From Phanerochaete sordida (lineage: Eukaryota > Basidiomycota > Agaricomycetes > Polyporales > Phanerochaetaceae): a stretch of DNA of 64,000 bases. Below are positions 44,207-54,586 of the stretch, one piece after another (position 1 is the stretch's first letter; every line of letters begins with the position of its first letter). A program made the translations under genes and the position numbers. The stretch is taken from positions 186,001-250,000 of the forward strand of contig BPQB01000011.1 of NCBI GenBank assembly GCA_019973155.2, in the 5' to 3' direction. The notes beneath the pieces are model-generated. The model was given only the letters and a program-made list of their open reading frames with translations, had not been told where the DNA came from and did not search any database.

Positions 44207-45693
44207 ATGTCGTCTGCAGCAGCAGTATCCCCGCAGGAGGACGAGCTCAAGGCGGCCCTCCGGGAACTGCGCAGCCAGAACCCGACACTCGGCATCGCAA
44301 AATTACACGCCCGCCTCCTCTCGGATCATCCACACTGGACGGTCAGCGAAAAAAGGACGCGAAAGATCCTCCAGAACGAAGGACTCGTCCTCTCGGCCGC
44401 CAGCGGGAAAACTGCCAACGGGGATGCGCCATATCCGTCCTCCGGAGTAATCGACGGGCTCGATATATCTAAATGGACGTCTAAAGTCCATGTCAAGTAT
44501 TTCAACCAGCTCAAGGGCAAGGGTCTCGTCGCAGCGGAAAAGATCGCGGAGGGAGAGATCGTGTGGAAGGAGGACCCGTTCATACTCGCTCCTGAATGGT
44601 AGGAAACCTCGCTCTGGAGGCATGCATCCGTAACACTATTAACGCCCGCATCTCCGTATAGGTCGCTCTACGATCTCCAGACCTCCTCGGTCGCGTGCAT
44701 GCACTGTTCGACGCCGCTGAACAACTCTGCGCTCACGGTGCCCTGTTCCGGATCCGCGAAGGGGCCCTCGTGCCCCGCGCGGTTCTGCAACCGGCTCTGC
44801 CTGTCCCGCGCCGCGCGGACGCACCCGCTGCTGTGCCCGGCGCAGAATCCCGCAGCGATGCCCCTCCTCGAGTACGCGCGCCGCCACGAGTGGATGGCGC
44901 TGCACGCGCTCGCGCAGTGCACCGCGCGTGTCCTCCTCGCGGAGCAGCAGGACGAGGCGGCGTTCAGGGCGGACTGGGCCGTCGTGCGGGCCCTGGCGCA
45001 GCTCGGCATGGAGGACCGCGCCAAGGGCGGCTGGTGCGTGCCTTCCGTCGTATCTTAGGGGCCATCTCGGGGGCACTCACGCCGTGCGGCCGCAGGCTGG
45101 GCAACGCCGAGCCCGACCGCGAAACGTGGAAACAGGCCCACGGGCTCTTCGTCCGGGCTTTCAAGGACCCTGCCACGGAGCCTGAAAGGAAGCGGCTCGC
45201 CCGACTGCTCAGGAAGCCGACCAGAAAAGAGGTCGCGGACGAGGTCTTCGACTATGACGCCTTCCTGCGTGGCCTGGGGCGCATGAGCCTGAGTGAGTCG
45301 CACCCTGGCCGGCGGCTCTAGAAATTAATGGCACTCACTCGGAGCATAGACTTGGAGGCGCACGGGGGCCTCTACGTCCTTCACTCGCATATCAACCACT
45401 CGTGCACGCCGAACCTGTCCGTCCGTCATCTCGACCAGCGTACCGCCCTGTCGCGTATCACGGTCATCGCCCGCCGGGACATCGAAGCTGGCGAAGAGCT
45501 CTTCATATCGTACGTCAATCCGGACCAGTCCCTTGAAGCCCGGAGACGGGGGTTGCTCGAGTGGGGCTTTGGCATGTGCCAGTGCCCACGTTGTGTGATG
45601 GAGGAGCAGGATCCCACGAGACAGAATCTGGCTAAATCGGCTCCGCCCGACGACCTCGAGCAGGAGCTCAAGGCCGGCCTCGGGGTCATGTAG
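44207..45693 (+). CDS. SET5: SET-domain histone methyltransferase SET5-like
   Basis: Four exons, 44207-44598, 44662-45033, 45096-45292 and 45350-45693, in phase, 434 residues. The N-terminus (LGIAKLHARLLSDHPHWTVS, RTRKILQNEGL) matches the family-specific start of Set5. A split SET domain follows: NQLKGKGLVAAEKIAEGEI (SET-N), an inserted Cys-rich MYND-like region at about 143-190 (CMHC, FCNRLCLSRAARTH), then NHSC at 336-339, DIEAGEELFISYVNP and a post-SET CQCPRC. In yeast, Set5 methylates histone H4 at K5, K8 and K12. The S-adenosylmethionine site residues of the NHSC and EELFISY motifs are present, so it should be active. Confidence 0.88.
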
Positions 45694-45947
45694 GCCGCCG
45701 CTGTGCTGTCGATGTCACTTGTCGTAGATGAAGATATGGAACCACGTACGCCGTCCTCGTGCGCTGTCATCGCCCCGGAGGACCGTGGCACAGAAATCAG
45801 CTGGCACCGGGAGGCGCCGTTCATGTGGCACTGTGATATAACTGTCGTTCCAAATTTCATCTCCTTGGTGATACGCATTCTGAGTTGCAAACTGCAGCGT
45901 CATGTCCGCTGGTCAGCGGATATACAATGCTATCTCGATGCCGCCGT
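45694..45947. other. Short convergent intergenic region
   Basis: About 250 bp between SET5 (+) and the ALKBH6-like gene (-). No gene. Confidence 0.5.
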
Positions 45948-47090
45948 CTACCGCCTCAGCCCGACGGCCAGCCCTGCAGCACTCATGACCCGTGCGACAT
46001 CGCGACATGTCAGGCTGTACCGTGCCTCGCGCCTGAGTATGCCGCCGTCCTGCACCACACGTCTTGTGGCGTCGCTGCCAAGCCGCCCGACGTTCGCAAT
46101 GGCGGGAGATGGCCCTGGCGCCGCACCAGGCGCAGGGAAGGCGTCCTCCTCGACCTCATCGATCCCGTGGAGATGATTAACATATAACGCCCCCGTCGTA
46201 ATGATGAGGCTGCGCGGCTCGAGTAACACCGAGGCTACCGGCGCGGGATCGATGGGGCGACCCTGTCCGTTCATGGCTGCTGTTGTCTCTTGCCCTTCTT
46301 GAGCGCCGTCGCCGGCCTTGTACGCGTAATAATGGAAGACGGCGTGCGAGCCCAAAGACAACGTGGCGACGACAGGGTGGTAGGAAGGGCCGTCCTCGTG
46401 CGGCTGCACAAGGGTTAAAGTCAGCATTATGCAAACGTGACGTGTACCTGGGACGCTGGCGCACCATAATACCCTGTCCGGGCAGATACTGGTTACAAAG
46501 AATCGGCGTGAGCTCACAAGCCCTGCGACAAAGAGCGGTAAACAAGAGGACCCTCACCTCGTTCAGTATGACATGGTTTGGTCGCCCATGAGGCGAGCCA
46601 TGGAATGCTCCCGTCTGCTGTATGCGCCCAATGACATCTGGGCTGGGAAAATAATCAGATAGCGATCCGGAGGTGAGCGCAATGGGAATCCATACAATTC
46701 CACGATGTACGGAGGCATGGGCTGCGGGAGCAGGCGGCTCTTCATAATCTCACCGCCTATCTGCGAGTCAGGACGCTACGATCGTAGGTGAAGGGTCACA
46801 CATGACACACCCCAAGTTTGCAGCCTATCGAGTCAATCGACAGCGAGGGGCAGAAGCACAGCTTAGCTTACTTACCGACGGTTGGGCATAATCTTCCATT
46901 TTTGCTGAGGCGACTCGGTAATCTGTGTATATGTGCCGGAGATGTGTCGGCGCCGTCAGGGTGAATGGACGGCGGCAGTGGTAAAACGGCTGGCCTTGCG
47001 CAGGAGATATGCCTCCTCGTCTTCAGATACAAAGTCGGGGATGTAGTACACCCCCTCTAGCCCGGGTACAGCGTACGACTGTAATTCCAT
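45948..47090 (-). CDS. AlkB-like 2OG-Fe(II) dioxygenase (ALKBH6 type)
   Basis: Seven exons from an ATG at 47090, about 250 residues. The joined protein reads MELQSYAVPGLEGVYYIPDF, ...QKWKIMPNRRLQTWG, GEIMKSRLLPQPMPPYIVE, FPDVIGRIQQTGAF, GRPNHVILNEYLPGQGIM, PHEDGPSYHPVVATLSLGSH. The iron site is H-x-D in PHEDGP and a distal His in VNHLHGI; the 2-oxoglutarate-binding Arg lies in RYSLTCRDV. This matches ALKBH6, a nuclear and cytoplasmic member with nucleic-acid binding. The region between HYYAYKAG and the distal His carries an extra Gln/Gly-rich loop. The first intron donor is uncertain: a GC start right after LLRK, or a GT 24 nt further, both keep frame. Confidence 0.85.
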
Positions 47091-47268
47091 TTAGCTTCTT
47101 TGTAAGGTCGTCCCGCGGAGCGTGATGGGCTGCGGCTAGTACGCGTGGGAATATACTGAGGATGAGCACCGCCGAGAAAGGCAGCCAATTTGACGGCGCT
47201 GCTCAAATTCGAACTCGCCGCGCTTCAACTGCATCCGCTGCCTCCCTCGAACCACGACCACGACCACA
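47091..47268. promoter_or_regulatory. Probable bidirectional promoter
   Basis: Only 178 bp separate the start codons of the ALKBH6-like gene (-) and the MPP6-like gene (+). This must hold both promoters. Confidence 0.6.
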
Positions 47269-48112
47269 ATGTCGAAGACCGCCAGCAAGGGGCTCATGGG
47301 CCTTCGCTTCATGCAGAACGCCCAGCGCGCCAAGCAGCAGGCGCAGGCGGATTTCGAACAGGCGAAAATCAAGGACGAGGCCGAGTGGGAAGTCTCGCAG
47401 GAAATTAAGGACGCGTGGGGCATCGGTTCATCGTCCAGCGCGAGGTACGTAGTCATTGCCGTGCGCGCAATGCGCATGTCCGATTTACATATGAGCCTCG
47501 TGCAGCACATCGTCCGTGATACATGAGTCGTCCTATCTGCCTTTCCTCTTTGCATCATCTGCTGCAGAGACCTCCGACGGCGAGACGCAGGCCAAGCCCA
47601 AGGGGCGCCGGTCGTTCAATACCAAGGGGAAAGAGGTTGAAACGGTCAAGGTGCGTTTGCTTTACGCGTGGATTCATGCTTCGTCTGATGTGCGCTCATA
47701 GGCTGAACCCGAACCTGCGCCGGAGGAAGACGCACCGGAGAGCGAACCCTCGAAACGGATTACATCCATCTCAGGCTTTAGGGCACCACTTCCGACCAAA
47801 GCCGCGTCGAAGCCGACCAAAGGTGTGAAGGGCCCCAATGTGCAGGAACTGATACGACAAGACGTCACGAAACGGGAACCAGCACCATTACCGCCGGCTA
47901 TCCCAACGTCTGCTGCACCCACACCTAAACCCGCGAGAGCGGCGCCGTCGGGATTCTTGAAGCCTGCAGGCGTCGATGCTCCTGTGGTTGCGGCGCCGAA
48001 AAACTCTGCGGGAAAGAAGAAGAAGAGGGACAGGGACGATTCCGGTGATGGCGAAGGCAAGAAGCGAAAAAGGAAGAATGAGAAAGCCTCTGGCGTGCAC
48101 ATGGTTGAATAA
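47269..48112 (+). CDS. MPP6-like nuclear exosome cofactor
   Basis: Three exons, 47269-47448 (end uncertain), 47570-47650 and 47702-48112, about 223 residues. The N-terminus SKGLMGLRFMQNAQRAK matches the short signature of M-phase phosphoprotein 6 (in human LSKNLLRMKFMQRG), which tethers the helicase MTR4 to the exosome. The middle contains GRRSFNTKG (human MPP6 has GRMSFRGFNP at a like position) and ISGFRAPLP. The C-terminus is strongly basic (KKKKRDRDD, KKRKRKNEK), a likely nuclear signal and RNA-binding tail. The first intron is a problem: the best donor (AG/gtacgt at 47445) shifts the frame, so a weaker gtagtc donor 4 nt on was used. Confidence 0.7.
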
Positions 48113-48590
48113 ACATACATCGAGGTACCCGCATTCATTCCCGCCGACGTCGCCAGCGCCATGATGGTCATATACCCTCAATCATGTCCCCATAGGTGCG
48201 CCTTTCCTAGTGCCCCTTCTCCGTTTATCTCAATTTCCGCGGTGCCTCAGATAGTCCTCATGTATGAATATTTACGGTCGCGCCATGCGCGCACACTCTT
48301 ATGCGATTCCCAGCTTTATCAACGCGTGTGCCGGCATCCCGTCGACTTATTTCGTATTTCCTGAGTGCTTACACGGAAATTAATGGGTGTTGTCCGCTTA
48401 TTCATCGGTTTCCGGCTGACTGCGGGTGTTACTAACTGGCCTTTACCGATGCATAAGCCTTCTCATCTTGCAGTCATGCTGACGTCGACCGTTAGAACGT
48501 GGGTTTCGTATCGCAGTCGGCGAAGAGCTGCAGCACATTGCCAAGGCCGCGTTGTCGAGATATGTATTACTAAATAATCTTCTCCGTACC
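48113..48590. other. Intergenic upstream of a tRNA
   Basis: About 480 bp between the MPP6-like gene and the tRNA, AT-rich in places. No gene seen. Confidence 0.5.
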
Positions 48591-48688
48591 GCCGTCGTGG
48601 CTCAATGGCTAGGGCGTCGCTTTCCTACTCCGGAGTTTGTCTCCGAAGGAATAGGCGAAGATTGCGGGTTCGAGTCCCGTCGTCGGTA
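48591..48688 (+). tRNA. tRNA-Arg (anticodon CCU), intron-containing
   Basis: The cloverleaf folds as acceptor GCCGTCG/CGTCGGT (one U-U mismatch, one G-U), D arm with TGGCTCAATGGCTAGG (A-box), anticodon stem TCGCT/GGCGA with loop TTCCTA-A, and T arm GCGGG-TTCGAGT-CCCGT (B-box). The anticodon CCU is 48624-48626, giving arginine. A 25-nt intron lies after position 37 (48628-48652). A run of five T (48699 onwards) follows as RNA polymerase III terminator. The U-U mismatch in the acceptor stem is unusual, so the gene may be slightly divergent. Confidence 0.8.
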
Positions 48689-51600
48689 GCAGGATGACCT
48701 TTTTCCTCTGCCATTCGACAAGACTTTGATTTTTTTTCTCCTCTGCAGAGTCCAGGTAGTCATGACTCCTGACTCCTTGTCACAGCTCACGATTCACCTC
48801 TCTATGATCCTGCGTCTATCCCACCTTAGAGGTAGGGCAGATCATATATATTCTGGACTGTATCCGCATTCTGAATTCAAATAACTACTGTAGACCTGGG
48901 ACAGAACTTGTTACCTCGCCAGGGGTCCCACTGTTCCGATTGATGCGCTGTACGGATGAAGCTGATATTTATCGCATGTGCGAGGGCTGAATTATGCTAC
49001 AAGCAACGTAGATACATGGGTCGTTGTCTTTCGTTGACTTCGATAGCTTTATCAAATCTGGAGGTATGCGCAAAGAGATCCGCCGGGTTCCAATAGCCAG
49101 AACTAGAAACATTAGTGGCAATCGTGCCTGATGAAGGCGAGCCGAGGAAGCACACCGTCCTAAATCCTTGCTCTGGACCCTACCGGGTCTCGCGAGCCCC
49201 TGGGACCCGACGTTGAACTCCCCCCGGGCCGACTTCCGCTTACTCTCCACGCCGATGCGACCCAGGTCGGGGCGAAGGGTCAGGTAAGGGTCGACCCTCG
49301 CGCTGTCGCACCGGTCGTACGGATCACAGCGTCAGAGACCTCTGTTGTGGAAAAGGGGCAGCTATGTGGGTTGTCAACAGTCGCCGCCCTTCGTCGAGGC
49401 GCCTCTGCGGCTATGTGGACGAGTAACGTGTGCCGGAACTTGCAACCCAGCAGTGAGCCTGACCGTCGCGAGGAACCGCATGTCTCGAAAATGACAGGTA
49501 CCAAGGCACATGCGCGACACGCGAAGTCAAAGCTGTACGCATCAGCTGTCTGCGAAGCTCATCGTGACCCGGTGTCGTCGTGGAGGTGGCGGTGCGCGTA
49601 CCGCTGAGGAGCGTGATCATCGATGTACTCCTCCCAAAGAGGTGCAGAAGATGCGTAGCTGGCCCGCTTCCGTCGTCTGCCGAACAAGAGCAGAGTTACA
49701 AGCGGTGTTTCCCGGCGAGGTCCGCGGCGCCGGAGACAAGATCCTGCCAATTTATGGAAATCAGTAGGCCTGGGCCGAGTAGCCCTGTGAGCTAATTTAT
49801 ACGCCCAGAGCGGGGAGTTATGACGAGTACCTCGGTCGAAGAGGACGGCGTACTTTGAGTGGTGGACAATATCTTCGAGAATCTCGTAACTTGGTCACGA
49901 TTACCACCGTTCGCTTAGGAGCATCAAAGCGTAGGACCGCACAATAGCAGGCGGAAAAGGGTCGAAGAGAACCCACGGACTCTCCGGGACGCTGTGCGGT
50001 GACAGCCCAGTGTCACCTAGATAGATTCGGTGCTTCTCGTATTGATTCCGTCGCCTTATCTCCAAGGATGACCGAAATCGCTCGGGATGATGTACGTGTG
50101 TATGTGGCGCGTCTGCCAAAACTAACTGTCAAACTGGCTTTCGCTACCACGATAAACAACCCCGACCAGTATGTAACTCTCGGTCGGTCCAAGACGCACC
50201 TTCACGTTATGCCATAGCTTGAGCTCCTTTATGGAATACCAGACGTGTCCACATCCCGTGGACCGTGCGAAATCTACGCGGGCAGTCCGGTCAGCTGTCT
50301 AATAGAAATAGTGGCGTTCTTGCCACCCGATGAGAACATACGCTCGAGTTATGTGGGGACACACGAGTGACACCGTCTCACGCACAGTCACATCCCCAGC
50401 CGGTGCCAGGCATTTCGCCGCTGCAGATAGCTTCTCACGGCCGGGGCCCCGAACGAGAGGAGGGAAACCTTCTAGCACCGCAGAAGGCGGGGGATTGAAT
50501 TGCGGAAGGGTGGGTAAATGATAGCATAGTGACGCACCGTCCGTTCCGGTGCCTATTCCTGGGACCGTCTCGATCGTGATGCGGGTATTCCTGAGAACAC
50601 TGCGCCCAGACGTGGAAGGGGACGCCGAAGCTACTCCTTGATGGCGCGGCGCGGACTGGACGTGCCGCGCCGCGCCGTCTGCTGGGAGATACGCGGCCCA
50701 GACGGTAGCCTTTACGTACAGTGTGCATGATGGCCTAGGCGGAACAGCGCAGAAGACGCGCCACCGAACCAGCATCCTATAGGATGTTGTGCGACAAACT
50801 ACTCGGCCTGAGGATAACATTTGAAGGTAGACCCGAGCGCTGTCTCGCATGACAGTGGCATATTCAGCGCATGCATCCGATGTTACGACCTTTGTTTGCG
50901 TAGAAGCGCATGCGGCTCATGGGGCCGAAGTTGGGAGCTGAGGACCCGGAGTGCAGGCCCGTGACCTCCATCAGCTTGTGGCGAATTCAGCAGCGAGCAA
51001 AGCAACTTGTAAATGAGGAAAGATATCAACACATCGATGGTCAACGAACAGCGACAGCTCACTGACATTTTGACATACCGGAATGCTAGCTAGACGACGC
51101 TGCCGTTAGTACACGCGACGGCTGCTATCGTGCGAGCGAGCAGATTGTTCGCATCCATCCCTGAACCAAACGAGGTCGTGAAGACGAACTTCGCAGATGC
51201 GTAGTATCTCACCTTCTGGCGCCGAACAAATTAGCCTTTTGCCCGAGAGATTTACCTGGTAGGCTGCGACTGTCGTTGATCGCTGTCCAGCACTGAGATT
51301 TGTGACGCCAAAGCCCGAGACTCGGTGACGCACCTGCAGGAACCGACGGAACGCGAGGGCCGATCGAACCTCGCGCATCCCATGCGCACCCTGCAATCAC
51401 GGGCTAGGCCCAGAAAGATGAAATTCTAGACGTCAGGCCCGCAGTCCCATGAGTAGCACGAGCCTTGCACCCCCAAACTGTCCCACCGAATGATCAGCGC
51501 CGTGTATACTTCCACCGTGACAGAGAAGGCGCAACATACCGGCCTTGAATTCTCTATCAAACGCACACACGTCGGAGGACTGCCTGCGCTCGCCGCAGGC

Positions 51601-53684
51601 TTTCACCGCGTTGACCCGACGTTACTGCAGAAATGAAGCTGGACGCGTTGCCCAGCATGAGGCCGCAGCAGCATAGAATGCTGTCGAACCGTCCATGGAC
51701 GCTGGGCAAGGGGAGAAGCCCGACGCGATAGCGATACAGCACGACGAGGTGGGTAAAAAGAGCAACCGGGGCGCCAAAGATACACTGCAGCAGGACGCAT
51801 CCAGTGTTCTGAGCTCCATGCATCTTTTACAGTAAGTACGACTGAACCCAGACGGGCAATCACGGGCACGCTGCGTCGTGCAAAGGGGCTGGACTGCAAA
51901 GCAAGTGTCGCCTAGCGTTTGGGAATTGCGGCAAGCGGCGAAGCGCGTTGGAGAGGTCACTCAGACCTTAAGACTGGGGTGAAAACCTAACTTCGTAGAA
52001 GAGCGTGCGCGCGGCGCGAAGGAACCACGAAGAGCGGGCCAGAGAAGACCAGGCGAACCATGGGCAGTACGCTGGACCTAGGCACGAGATGTTCGGGAGA
52101 GATACGGTGGGGCGGGAGCTGTTGCTGCCGATACATAATAATGACGGCTCCATAGACATGCGAGAGCGAGCGCGCCCAACGTCGTCATAGAAGTCGCCAC
52201 CGCCATCAGGGCCTACAACGAACGTGATTGTGTGAGCTATTCGAGTGAGAAACGTCGGACTGACGAACGCGGTTTGCATTGTTATCCAAGGTGCTGACGC
52301 ATGGCTGCTTCTGGAGACAAGGCTTCTGTTCCTTCGTGCGTGGGATTGGGTCTCGTAGTAGCTGTCATGCAACAACGCCGCAGAACTATCTCGCTCGCAT
52401 ACATAGCGCTGGGGACCGGCGGTGACAACGGTAACCTCCATGGCCGCTCGTTGACGCAGCGTGTCTAAAGCGGACAAGTGCAATCAGAATGACTGGCGAC
52501 AAGACGGATTCGCACGACCTATGCTGAGCAGCGGGAGACGGCGACGCACCTGGGTACCATCCCGGGCAGCGGAGGATATTCGGCGGTTCGGGGCATCTCC
52601 TGCTGACCAGAAGAGCTCAGGGGTTCGACCAGCGATGGCGAGGAGACCAGGAGAGAGGTAGCGTCGGGAGATAGCTTAAATCACGCAGGCAAAGGCCGAC
52701 GCAGAATCAGATACGCTCCGGGAGATGTGTTGAAGCTGGCAGCGTAGTATATAGTACCTGGAACCCCTCGGCCTTGCAGTCTGAGCGGACTTCTCGGGAC
52801 GGAAGTACTCGCCTTGCTTCGAGAATCCTCGGAGACGCGCTACGTAGTGCATCCGGAGGGGCTGCGTGTGCCGGGATCTGTTGACCTTCCGCATCAAGCA
52901 GAAACTGTCATCGCTGGTGGCGTCGTGCGTGCAATTAATTGACCCAGTGGCTGGCCGTGTCGCCCACGTCAAGCGAGACAGCGGACAGCGTACGTACGCC
53001 GCCGTGCCCAGCATCACGCTGACCCGGGGTCGGCGGGGTAGCACGCCATCCCCCACGACGGGCGGCGAACGATAGATGCGGGGCGCTGTGGTCCTCCGAA
53101 TCGAACGCCGCGATTACAGTACGACAGGGCGTCGTAAGAGGCATCCGCTAGGCGACGTATCGAGCGCAGCTTGAATTCGCGGGCGGAGTGGAGGGCATGC
53201 CCGAAGGCCTGGATTCGCAAATCCTTTGCACGTTCTGGAAGAGCAAGGTGTGCGTGGTTAGCTGCTCATATGATGGGACGTAACGCGGCGGGCGAGGCGT
53301 ACAATCACGAGAGCGCGGCTGAGCGGTGGTAGTATGATGATACCCTATTTGGTCGGGACAAACAGCACTTCTCCCAGGATCCTTTCGGGCTGCGCTTTCC
53401 CTGCAGAGCGAGTCCACGTTGCCGTCCCAGCGTCGAACTCGAAGGAAAAGGATTGTCAGGTCGTTATCTGGCGACGGACCGGATGTCATACGGCCGTCCT
53501 CCTGCGAATGGCGACTGCACTGCCCCACCGACACAAATTAGCTCCAGATCGCCTTCAACAAGCCGCTGTCCATCTTGGGAACGCCTCCGACCCAAGTCAG
53601 CATCACGGCGTATATAAGGACTCACTTCTGATTCTTCGGGTTCTCATTCCCTGCTCCCGCGTCCCTGCCCTGCGTCTTCCGGTC
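48689..53684. other. About 5 kb with no recognisable gene
   Basis: Frames up to 183 codons occur on both strands (for example 50299-50850 and 51968-52483, minus) but none has a domain, signal peptide or consistent splicing. No transposase, reverse transcriptase, integrase or long terminal repeat was recognised. Around 49170-49210 there are small inverted patches (cgggtctcgcgagccc). GC content and lack of codon bias suggest decayed or non-coding DNA. TATA-like cgtatataagg near 53610 belongs to the next gene. Confidence 0.5.
53600..53684 (+). promoter_or_regulatory. TATA-box promoter of the Pro-rich gene
   Basis: A gtatataagg at about 53608-53618 lies some 70 nt before the ATG at 53685, followed by a pyrimidine-rich leader (ttctcattccctgctcccgc). 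This is a textbook fungal TATA/CT-leader arrangement. Confidence 0.65.
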
Positions 53685-54586
53685 ATGAGTGCTTACAGCC
53701 TTCGACCCGTCACCCAATCAGACAGGTCGTCCTCTCCCGGCTCCAGCACAGCGAGCGACCGCACTCCCCCGCCTCGAGAACACAGGATACACGGCTTGCC
53801 GGTGTCACCCACGGACCCCTCGCGTCCTCGCAGGCCGCTGTCGCCCTCGATAGCACTACGAGGTGATTGCTGTGCTTTGCTGTCGCGGCTGTCGCTGATC
53901 GCTGCCCAGACCTTGATCTACCAATAGACCGAAATGGCGCACCCCGGAAGTACCCCGCGCCCCCAACGGGACACGAACTGATGGCGCTCTTCCCGCCTCC
54001 GCCGCCCGTCACCTTTCCCGTAGGGCCGACGAGCGGGTACTTCCAGAAGGAGGAGCGTGCGTTCTTCGCGCAGGCGGGGAAGGAGATCGTTCGGGTGCGC
54101 ATCGAGGTGGACCTCAAAGACGGTGAGGACGCGCCCACAAAAGTACCAGCTCGGCCAAGAGACGGCGCTGCTCACCAGATGCCGCGCCCATGGCCCGCCA
54201 ACGCTGGCCCACACCCCCAACTGCACCCGCCCGCCCCGCCGCCGCACCACGGCTCCCCTGCCTCCTTCTCCCCACCGAACCACGCGGGGCGAACACCGCG
54301 CCCCGCGCCCGCACCCGCGCCAGCCCCCGCCGTGTTCCAGATACCGACGCACAATCCTGCCGCGCCGCCATTCCCACCCAACGTCCATCCGTCACCCAGT
54401 GCGCAGCAGGCAATGTTCCCGTTACGTACGCCTTCGCATGAGCGCTCCCATCTTCCGGCAGAGGGTGGCGAGACGCTGCGCGAGGACTTCCGTGATGACC
54501 CTGACGAAGCTTGGCGGCGGCCAACACCCCACAACCAACGTCGACGTGCAGGGAAGCACACAAAGCGCGTCGTCGTGGTCAAGTAG
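53685..54586 (+). CDS. Proline-rich protein, unknown function
   Basis: Two exons, 53685-53862 and 53910-54586, joined in phase, 284 residues. The first part (MSAYSLRPVTQSDRSSSPGS) is Ser/Pro-rich. A short ordered-looking block follows: GHELMALFPPPPPVTFPVG, then SGYFQKEERAFFAQAGKEIV and RVRIEVDL, with aromatic and hydrophobic residues in regular spacing. The second half is almost pure Pro/His/Ala low complexity and ends in a basic NQRRRAGKHTKRVVVVK. There is no signal peptide or membrane helix. I do not recognise the family. It follows a clear TATA promoter, so it is probably expressed. Confidence 0.7.

Noticed and set aside
50299..50850. 183-codon minus frame in the gene desert
   Set aside because: No domain, no codon bias, and frames of similar length overlap on the other strand.
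48689..53684. Transposable element (transposase, reverse transcriptase, LTR)
   Set aside because: Looked for YXDD-, DDE- and integrase-like text and for long direct or inverted ends in all frames; none was seen by eye. Small elements cannot be excluded without a repeat library.
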